A stretch of DNA of 64,000 nucleotides, taken from assembly GCA_014773175.1 (NCBI GenBank), contig VXCM01003408.1, forward strand, positions 27,501 through 91,500, read 5' to 3'. The position numbers and the translations under genes are program-made. Below are positions 46,381 through 57,400 of this stretch, one piece after another (the stretch's first letter is position 1; the number at the start of each line of letters is the position of its first letter). The notes below the pieces were generated by a model. It made no database searches, had not been told where the DNA came from, and saw only the letters and a list, made by a program, of their open reading frames with translations. The DNA comes from Lucifuga dentata (lineage: Eukaryota; Chordata; Actinopteri; Ophidiiformes; Bythitidae).

Positions 46381-46500
46381 CTGAACGGACTTCCCGTTTA
46401 GTTTCCTAGCTGACGGCCAAATTAACAAAGTCCCCTGAATGCAGCACGCCCTGCCCAGATAAAACTGTCATATTACCGCCCGCGCCAATACAGTACCAGT
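46381..46500 (+). promoter_or_regulatory. slc29a2: Likely slc29a2 promoter
   Basis: Just upstream of the putative non-coding exon. Contains CCCGCGCCAATAC (46479-46491) with a CCAAT box at 46485-46489 next to a GC-rich CCCGCGCC. No TATA box is obvious. Inference from position and motifs. Confidence 0.4.
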
Positions 46501-46538
46501 CCAGTCTGACCCGGGATAAACCTGCTCTGAATCTACAG
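46495..46538 (+). other. slc29a2: Putative non-coding exon 1 of slc29a2
   Basis: Strong donor CTACAG/GTAAGC at 46538/46539, about 1.2 kb upstream of the ATG exon. The 5' end is a guess. Confidence 0.5.
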
Positions 46539-47731
46539 GTAAGCTTTGCTGTACATGTATCATATTTAGTTTATTTCAGCTATTTTTGGTGGACTTCTCC
46601 ATAGTGAGAATTTTGTGACAAAACGCGCCATTATAGAGAAGAAATAGGCACGATAAAATAATAAAAGTTAAATAAAAGCTACTTATACATTTTAAAACTT
46701 ATACTTTTTAAAACTCAATTTAACAGCTTAACAATTAGGTTACGATAAACCAGGTTATATTTGATATTCCCGCTCCGCCACATGTTCAGAAAAACGTGAT
46801 AAATCTGTTATGTGTGATTCTAAAGCGCTTAGAATTCGGCTTCAGTCCGTTCAAAATCACTTATTGTTATCAAGTAAAATTATTCAAAGTGTATAGTTTC
46901 CGAACACCAGATAGTAAATATAAACTCCACGTTGCGTTCTACAAGGAAATGAATGAACTGAAGCGCGCCATGTTTCTAAGATGAGACCTAACCGGTTTTA
47001 TATTATCAATGCAGAGCTGCTAATGACAGCACATATAATATTACATAACACAGTTCAAATAAAATAAAATAAAATAAATACAGAGGATCAGCTGTTACTT
47101 CAATCCATTACGGATTTTATCCCTTAAATTTCCTTTTTGTAGCTTGTAAATCCTTATTAATTATTCATCAAACCAGTTTTATGGGATTTCAGTTGTGTTG
47201 GAGTGCTTCTAAGGCAATGTGAACGGCTATTAATGTGTTATTAATCTAAAAAGCCCCAATAAATGTACCCAAAAGTCCACTGAATAACCCAAGATAAATT
47301 ACCTTTAATTCTTTTGTTTTTATTTTGCTTTCATGGCAGAGAATTTATAATTAACTCGTAAATTGGTGATTAAGGCTTTTGAGATTAGGTAGTGTTATTG
47401 GAAAGTCTCAATTTTTTTCATGATATGAATTTATTTTCTCTTCCAATAAAAAAAAAAAATATTTATTAGTTTAAATCAAAATCAATATTTCATTATTCTT
47501 TATTTAGTCATATTTGGATTTAAAAATATACCCATAGCCTTTACTGTAGCATCACCTGCAGGACAAACTTTACATTTTTGTGCACAAAATTTTTATGCAC
47601 AAAATCAACTATGTTATCCCATTCAAACTTTTCATAATGTGTGGTGTAATTTAACATGGCAGACTGTAGAGGTCGCCAGCAGGACTGTTAATCTGTTTTA
47701 TTAAAGGGCTCTTCTGTTGACTTTTGTGCAG

Positions 47732-47789
47732 GAACTTGACAAAGCAGCACAATGGGGAACCAGAAGATGCAGAGTCCACCTTCTGACCG
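47732..47789 (+). CDS. slc29a2: slc29a2 exon 2 with start codon
   Basis: Acceptor TTGTGCAG; ATG at 47752-47754 in ACAATGG context; donor ACCG/GTGAGT. Encodes MGNQKMQSPPSD(R), a short cytosolic N-terminus. Confidence 0.88.
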
Positions 47790-50700
47790 GTGAGTTTGAT
47801 ATTTTAGTTTATCAGTTATAAGACACAGAATCTATACCTGCTTTGTGAAACCGTTTTGATTTGCTACTGTAAACATGTTTATGTGGGAGCGTTGTGCCAA
47901 TGTTGTGCTGATGTTGTGCTGATGTGTTCGGTTTCCTCAGCGGTCAAGCTGTAGCCATCATCGTTTTTGTGCTTGGTGTGGGAACTTTGCTGCCCTGGAA
48001 CTTCTTCATAACAGCCACTCAGGTATCACACACACACACACACGCACACACACACACACACACCTTCACCTCCATGATGCTGGAGAGGAAAATTCTGAAA
48101 CATGTTTTATTCCTTAAAATGGATCATCATGTGTCATCTGAAGACATTTTAGTTTATAATTAGAGAATTATAGACAGTTTAGATTGTGTGTTAACTTTCC
48201 CTGTAACTGCACCTAAAGTTATCAGATTCTTATTAATTTTATTTGTTTATTAAGTTGTTACAATGATGCAAAACATGATTTTTCAGTGATATTTGTGACA
48301 TTTGTTGCTTAGTATATAATGTGTATTGAATCCTGTGAATAGTGACTGTGGCTGCAGTTAATAATTTTTTTCATTAATCATAAATGTTAATCTTTTGTGC
48401 ACTAATACTACACAGAAAAAAAGTGAAAATATGACACAGTGCAAAAGAGAAAGCTAACACATTTGATTCCTCATAGTAAAACAGGTTATTGAAATGAATA
48501 ATTATAATTAATGACAACATTTGGCAAAGTAATTGGACTGATCAGCACAATCAAAACAGGAAGTAGAAACACAAACACCAACTTCATCAGAGAACAGAGA
48601 AACAATTTAACAGCTGAAAATTCATTTTTAGATTATTTTTTGGCACATTAGCTGCTAATATTGAATGTGAAGCTGTATGTGACTCTTCTTCTCTTTTCTG
48701 TTTGTTGAAGTATTTCAACGAGCGCCTCGCCACGCCCAACGTTACCACCAATGGCACCTCAGGAACCACGAGTAAAGACTACAACTATGATAACTGGATG
48801 ACTTTGCTTTCCCAGCTTCCTCTGCTGCTCTTCACCCTTCTCAACTCCTTCCTGTATCAGTGGTATGTGGAATAAAGAGCAAAATTAATTCTGTTGGTCC
48901 TGTAACTGCAGCTTTTTTTTTTTCTTTTTTAATCATAAACCTGAAATAAATCCATAATGTACAGTAGTGTTATAAACAGCTGTCCAGTTTGTGCTGCATA
49001 CATAATCCAGGAATATGAGGTAGAAGATTTTTAGGTTTGTTTTAACTTGTATTGATGACACGCTGCTTTTGCACCTAATGTTAATACATAATAAATGAAT
49101 AAATAAATATATATTTGCCTTTACATTTCCTCTTATCCTGACTAAGGAAGATAACTCAAGAAGACGGGGGGAGGGTCATGTGAACTCATGAGTGATTCAG
49201 ATCATAGTTGTGTGTGAATGGGTGTGTGTGAATAATTGTGGAGAAGAATAAATGTGGAGCTCCTGCTGAGACCATGGAAGGAGACGCAGACTTTTTTCTT
49301 TCTCCTCCAGGGTGAGAGCACGCCTCCGTATAGCTTTCAGCTTGTTCTCCATCTTCCTGCTTTTTACCCTCACTGCTGCCCTGGTCCAAGTCCCCCTGGA
49401 GCCGGACACCTTCTTCTCTGTCACCATGGCAACCATCTGGTTTATCAACAGTGGGTTCACATACAAATGCATAAACCACATCAACAATGAGAGTACTTTG
49501 TAGACTTCTGTTATTACTGCCATTTTCACCGATACTGCTACTTTGATTGATAATATTACTACACAACATTAATACATTTCCATACGTTAGTATTATTACT
49601 GCTACTCCTCTAACACTGTTACTACCACTAAAACTATTAATAGTAATTATACTAATATGCTTGACACATGGTTTGCAATGTTGCCTCATACTCTTTTTCT
49701 GATGACAAGAGTTTTTAAAAAGGAAACTATATCTACCACTCCCACCGTTAATGCTCTAATTAAAGGACCATGCCACCCATTTTGCATGTTTGAGCCTAAT
49801 ATATTCAATTTTCATACATGTTACACATTACTGACAATCATTTCCCAAAGGATAAAACCGTATTTCAGCTTTCCTGATATTTTGCAAAATCTCTTAATCT
49901 TTCAAAATCAAATATTCAAGTGATACACCCACCTTAAAAATTGAGGTTTCGCCTGCTAATACTTACACAGCCTTATGAAGTCACTTTTTTTTTTTAAATT
50001 TTTCGATAAACGCAGGTCTTCTTTTTGGGACTATATTCCCCAGTGGAGACATACATTCACTCCACGCTTTTCATTGCACTTAAACGCTAAAATTACGTAA
50101 CTTTGAAAAAAACCTGAATACACGTCTTGTTGGTGATGATGGATTATCTATCCCAAGAGTGTTTCAAGTATCAACAAGTTGATTTTAATAGCGTATCAGA
50201 ATGAACTGAAACCAATGGTGGTCTGGAAGGTAGGAAAAATAAAAACTTTTTTTATCTCACTGTTGCTTTGGGAAATGATTGTCAGTATAGTTACATGTAT
50301 GAAAATTGAACATATTAGGCACAAACATGCAAAATGGGTGGTATGGTCCTTTAATATTACTACTGTGAGTGCTCTGTTTTCTCTGGATCAACATGAGGCA
50401 AAGGTTGTACATAAAATATGTTTTTCTGAGATTGTTGGTAAAGTTTGGCTAAACAGGTATAAGGGTCCATATTGGCTTAGATCTCAAACCTACTATTACT
50501 ACTGATAAATAATTGTAATTTGAAACTCTGTGTGTGTGTGTGTGTGTGTGTGCGTGCGTGCGTGTGTTCTGTGCAGCATTCAGTGCAGTGCTGCAGGGCA
50601 GTCTGTTTGGTGTGGTGGGTCTGTTTCCTCCTCGTTACAGCACTCTGTTTATGAGCGGTCAGGGGTTGGCGGGGATCTTCGCTGCGCTCGCCATGCTCCT

Positions 50701-51389
50701 CTCCATCTTAAGTGAGTACTGAACTCTAAACACGGGAACACGGTAAATCACAGGTAAAAACAGGCTAATTACTAAACATAGTAATGGGCCTTTTAAAAAA
50801 GGCCCATTACTATGTTTAGATTCATTTCAGTCAAACAGTAAAAATTTTGGGGATGTTTTACTATGGCATGTGCACAAACAAGCCATTTTTTTCCCCAGAA
50901 AAGTTTTCAGGTGGACACACGTATCAGTATGCTGCAATGGGTCCAGAAGAACCAGAACCATAACTGATAAAGCTGCAGTATATATCTTAATTAAAAAAAA
51001 AAAGACTTTCATTATTATAATAACAAACAGACACATGGGGTTTCCCAAAATGCTTTGAATGAAGTTTATCAGTAATGGAAGTTTGTTTTAATATGGTATG
51101 ATCGTTATAATCTTCAGTAATTAAGCATTTTAGAATGGAATAATTTTAGCCAACACAATAAGCATACTTTTTTTTTCAGCACTTGTCTATATAGACCATA
51201 AGGTACACAATTATCAGAAAAGAAAGGTATAAAGGGAAATAAAATACCAATGTATCACTGATTAATATTCAAAATCTTTATTCACAAAAACGCTGCAGTC
51301 TGTGTGACAAAGCTGCACTATACAAAGTTTTCCAGATTGCATGAGGAAGGTGTTTGCTCACAGGTCAGACATGATTTCCGATGAAGCTG

Positions 51390-51424
<35 letters not shown>

Positions 51425-54400
51425 GGTAATGCAGACAAAAGCTCGGCTGCTTTGGGATACTTCATCACTCCGTGCGTGGCCACACTGGGAACGCTGCTGT
51501 GCTACCTGCTGCTGCCAAACCTGGTGAGGAGTTCAAGAGCTGAAATTCTTCAAATAAATGATGCACATTTAAAGTGCTTGGACGTGTATAAAATCCATCT
51601 TTTTGTTAGACTTTAAGTTTATTAACGCCCCATAGTGTCATTCAGATGTGGGTGATGCTGTTGTTTTTGAGTTCAGTACTTCAGTGTTTTATATAACAAA
51701 ATTAGAAGATTACTCATTACAGCCTCCACCAAGGCCAAACAAGCTCAGACAAAATGTGTCTTTTTCTATTAATATACTGGTCTAAAGCAAAATAAATGAC
51801 TAATAGTTTTTTTTCTGGATTTAGTATCTCTGTAACTATTAAAGATACTTTAAAACAGTTTGAATGCTACTGAGTCAGCATCATCTCTGCTACACATCAG
51901 TGTTTGCTGCATGTTTCTGCCCTATTTGTTACCGCACAGCAATTCCATTAATTTGTTCCCATGGTGCCCACAACATCCTGATCCTCATCCAAATTCTACC
52001 TATTGATACGACTATCATGGGACAAATAAGCCCGATTTTTTTTTTTTTTCATTGAAATCAGTGTATTAGTTTTGAAGAAGTTTACGAAATAGCGACAAAA
52101 TGGCCTGTCTCCCAATGTTAAGAAATTCTTTTTAAAACTCCTGGATCTACTCCGGGGTGTGGATTGGCACCAAAATTAAATTTGTTTGGCCAATCTTCCA
52201 TCAAGTTTCATCAAAAGAGGTTCAGAACTTTTTGAGTAGTCGTGCTAATAAAGAAACCAACCAATAACCATAAAAGATGGAGGCTATTGAACGTTTATGT
52301 TCTTCAGTTTTTTTTTTTTTTTTTTTTGCATATCTGCCACCATGTTGATGCCAATATCTGATTAGAAAAAACAGGTTGGTCAATTAGTCAGGCAAGCATT
52401 TAAACTCAGCATCATTTCTGATAACTGATCAACTGATTCTCACTCTTTCCTCTGCAGGAATTTGCTCGTTTTTATCTGAACAGAAGTCAGCCTGACCAGA
52501 TGGAGACGGCAAAGGAGCTCCTCAGCATTGCAGGTTTTCACCACGTCTCATTTCAACACCAGTTAGAATTGGTTTTTATGTGTATGAATAACAGTTCACA
52601 GGGTTGATTTGGTGCAACTATTTCTGACACGTTTTTATTTTTTTTCTTTAAAGATGAAAAGGCTTTGAACAACAATGGAGATCCTGAAGCCAGCAGCAAG
52701 TTCCTCAGCAAGCCAGAGGAGAACCCTGAACACTCTTCTGTATTAGCTGTCTTCAGAAAGGTGAAAAACCTTCAATATGTTATTCTGTTCTAAATAACAT
52801 TTTGCCATTTGCTTAACCCTTGTGAGTCTTGGGGACTTTAATTCTTGCAATCATTTTGTTTTTCTCTATTTTTACCACCTTAAATAAGTGTTTTCATCCA
52901 AGTTCTTGGAGTATTTTGTTTTAGCACAATCTCAGCTTTTGCTCTACATCATCATATTTTCTCTTTCAGATACTGTACGTGTGCAATAGATACAAAAATA
53001 CACAAAACAGAAAAAAAGCTAAAAAACACCACATCTACTTATTGATAAATCTTGAGGACCAGCTAACGAAATCATTCATCGCAGTGCCTTTTCAGTTTCT
53101 TTTTCATTTCCAAAGAGTACCGAAAATAATCAGAACATGATAAGTCTGAGTTATTCTCACACACCAGATCTATAGCTTATATGTCAGCTTCTCCTTTGGT
53201 CCACAGGCATAATCTGGAAATTGTTAGAAAGCGCCAAGTCTAATCTTTTCGGCACTTTTTATCACTTCAGGATACACGCAGCGACACACACCAAAATCGA
53301 AAGTGACACTTAAACGGAGGTGCAACATCACGCCAGCGTGATCCACGACTCAGGTTCTCCTTACATTCTCAAATAATGGTAACATTACAGTGTGTGTTCT
53401 ACAGATCTGGCTGATGGCTCTGTGTGTGACGTGTGTGTTCGCCGTCACACTGTCTGTGTTTCCTGTGATCACTGTCCGAGTGCAGACCGTCTACAAGGAA
53501 AACACTGCATGGGGTGAGACACTTCCTCTGCTTTACAGTCAAAGTGGGATATCAGAATTTCCCAGCTGAAAATTCCGACTTCCGAGCTCCAAGCATTTCA
53601 ACCCCCATGAAGCCAAATGTAAACCAAAAAAATATGGTTGAATGCCAATAAATATTACAAAATAAATAAAGTTAGTAATAAATGCTACCCAAGCTAAGTA
53701 AAGTAAATTTAGCATGTGTTCCAGGACTTTATGGTTGGATTGTATCGGTGTATCGGTCTATTTTTCTGCTCACTGAATGCATGTCTTTTTCTGAAATTAT
53801 TTATACTTTCCTATCAAGGGCAAACAGTTATCTACACACTATAGATAGTAAAAGGACCTCACCACCCATTTTGTATGTTTGAGCCTAATATATTCAATTT
53901 TCATACACACAAGGTTACTGACAATCATTTCTCAAAGGATAAAACTGTATTTCAGCTTTCCTGATATTTTGCAAAACCTCTTAATCTTTCAAAATCAAAT
54001 ATTCAAGTGATACACCCACCTTAAAAATCCATGTTTCTCCTGCTAATAGTTACACAGCCTTATGAAGTCACGGTCATTTAAATTTTTTGATAAACGCAGG
54101 TCTTCTTTTGGGACTATATTCCCCGGTGGAGACATACATTCACTCCACGCTTTTTATTGCGCTCAAATGCTAAATTACATAACTTCGAAAAAACCTGAAT
54201 ACACGTCTTGTTCGCGATGATGGATTACCTATCCCAAGAACATTTCAAGTATCAACAAGTTGATTTTAATAGCGTACAAGAATGAACTGAAACCAATGGC
54301 GGTCTGGAAGGTAGAAAAAACATTTTTAATTCACCGTTCCAGTAGTATGCTTTGGGAAATGATTGTCAGTAATGTTACATGTATGAAAATTGAAGATATT

Positions 54401-57400
54401 AGGCTCAAACATGCAAAATGGATGGTATGGTCCTTTAACTTGGTGACATATTTTGAGTGTTTTATTTCAGTATCTTGCAAGAAAAAGTGACTTTATTTGG
54501 CTGTTAGCTGATTATTTACATTCACAAATTTTGCTTCCATGAGCGCCACCATGTTGAAAGACGTCATCCTCATTGAAGTCGTAGATGGATTTGGTCTCAG
54601 TTTAAAAGTCGGAGCTCGACTTCAAGTGCCATTCCAACACACTTGGAACGGCATGCGTTCCAAGTCGTACCAGCGTTTCCTCCTACTTTTTTCAAGTAGG
54701 AAGTCAGGAAATTTCAAGTTCCAAGTCGTCTGGAACGCAGCGTTAGATTCTAAAGCACAGGACAGGAAGCAAAAGGGACTTACAAGAAATACAGTATGGT
54801 CTTAGCTTGAAGAAACACAAGCACTGATCATACCATCAGCTCCATCATCTCTTTACAATGATTAAACCAAGTTCTTACAAGCTATTTAAAATGATGTTTA
54901 AAATGTTACATTCATTTTAATTTTCTCTGTTCTTTAACAAAAACACAGAGGCCATGAATCAAAAAGTTTGTCGACAATTATCCATTTTTGAGATGTCCTA
55001 CTGAAAAAATAAAATAAAGGTTTCCTCTTTATACTTCCCATTTCTCTTTTACATGGTCAAAGAGCATTTTCAGCCTTTTATAAATATAACATTTCTAAGT
55101 TGAAACTAATGTCATTATATACAGAGGATGGTTATTTCCAGTATTTTCCATAATTTCACAAGTAGTAAATATAATTCATTGATTTAAAAAGTTTAAGTTC
55201 AAATTAAAAAAAAAGAAAATGACCAGAGTAGCTCTAAAAGCAGAAACAAACTTCCAGTAATAATTCATTTTAAACAGAAAGAAACAATAGAAGAAACAGA
55301 ATGACCTTTTAAGTCATTTTAAAGCTGACAATATTGCATTTATCTTTAAAAATCTACACTTACAGATAAGAAATACAGCTTTTCCCATGCTGTCTTTTTT
55401 TTTTTAAGAAATTCTTTGTTTCACGTGGAAAAAGCAATTTTAATGCTTTTTTCCTTTAATTCTTTTTAATTCTTCTTTTTTTAATGCTTTTTTTAATTTT
55501 GAAAAAAAACCCAACTTATATGTTTTGTGATGATCCACAGACCAGTTTTTAGCGTTGTGTGTGTTATGTCAGTAAGTGGTGTTCTCTGCTCTTACAGACA
55601 AAGTGTTCACTTGTGTTTGCTGCTTCATCATTTTCAACGCCATGGATCTGGTCGGACGCAGCGCCCCCTCTCTCATCCAGTGGGTGAGTCTGCAGCTGCC
55701 AGTTCACTTCTATCTCATAGTCACAGGAAAAACACACCCATTAACAAAAAAACCTCCAAATCATGTTTCTTTCCACCATCAACATTCTTACTTCCTCACA
55801 TTAGAGAACACAGAATGCTTCAGAAGGTATAAGCCTAAACAACGAAAGAACAAGATGGTGGAAATATTCAAGGACACCAAGTGCAGCATGTAGTCTCTAA
55901 GAACTATTTAGTCAGTTGGGGATGAATTGACTTAAAGGACCATACCATTTTACATGTTTGAGCCTAATATATTCAATTTTCATACACGTTACATTACTGA
56001 CAATCATTTCCCAAAGCATACTACTGGAACGGTGAATTAAAATGTTTTTTCTACCTTCCAGACCTCCACTGGTTTCAGTTCATTCTGGTACACTATTAAA
56101 ATCAACTTGTAGATACTTGAAACGTTCTTGGGATAGGTAATCCATCATCGCGAACAAGACATGTATTCAGGTTTTTTTTAGAAGTTTAGTAATTTTAGCG
56201 TTTAAGCGCAATAAAAAGTGCAGAGTGAATGTACAGTATGTCTCCACTGGGGAATATAGTCCTAAAAGAAAACCTATGTTTATGGAAAAATGTAAATGAC
56301 TGTGACTTCATAAGGCTGTGTAACTATAAGCAGGCAGTGGTGTATTGCTTGAATATTTGATTTTGAAAGATTAAGAGATTTTGCAAAATATCAGGAAAGC
56401 TGAAATACGGTTTTATCCTTTGGGAAATGATTGTCAGTAAACTTACATGTATGAAAATTGAATATATTAGGCTCAAACATGCAAAATGGGTGGTATGGTC
56501 CTTTAAATGTTTATATAGATATTCACATTGACTTTTCCTTTACTGCCACCAGCAATTGAAATTTCTGCTTGTCCAGTACTTCATATAATCACCAGATTCC
56601 TGTCAGCCTCATCTGCACTTTGAGCTACCAAGGTCATCATACAAATGTGAGCATGTAGCATGCTAATGGTACGGCTATGTTAGCATTAGCTCAAAGCCAA
56701 GGCTGAAAAAGTCCAGATTAGATTAAAAAAAAGATGAGCAACACAAAGCTGAGCCTGACAAGCTGAGTCTGAGATGTCCTAAAACCTTTTGATTCAGATA
56801 TCCAGGCCCAACCTCATTAAAGATAAGGATCTAGGAACTTTGTTTTCATCCATTCACCAGTTTCACTTTCTGCTGTGTAATGAACATTTCAGCCTCATGA
56901 GGATGTTAGAAATTTCAATTTTTAGATGAATGTACTTGTGCAACTATAATGATTTTTCTGTATACAGACAAATCTATAGCACCTCATTATGTAGCGCAGG
57001 CCACCTGATTAATAACTGCTGATGTGTGTATATTCAAGGATTAATGTAGTTGAAGCTGATTTTTATTTATTTATTTTATTTATATATTTATTTATTTTTT
57101 TGCTGTTGTGCTGAAAAAAGTAATTATTTTCCTGAATTATCCCAAGATTTATTTCCTGTATTCTTAATTTTAGGATTCTCCATGTTTCTTGGTGCACAGA
57201 TCTTGTTTATGTAGATGTTTTCCGTTTCCACAGCCGTCAAAGAAAAGCCCTCTGTTCCCTGCTGCCGTGTTGTCCCGCCTGTTATTCATCCCTCTTCTCA
57301 TGATGTGTAACGTCCAGAACTCCAGGCTCACCATCCTCTTCCATCACGACTGTGCCTTTGTCACCATCATGGCCTTGTTCTCCTTCTCCAACGGATACTT

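Noticed and set aside
43360..46400. Possible extra gene between peli1 and slc29a2
   Set aside because: Only LINE remnants, microsatellites and short AT-rich frames are visible; the coding-like stretch at 44045-44446 is a degraded reverse transcriptase C-terminus.
49657..50505. Frames of ~90-108 codons in slc29a2 intron 5 (and a similar one at 54260-54490)
   Set aside because: Both are translations of MITE family A; the similarity between them comes from the repeat, not from a gene.
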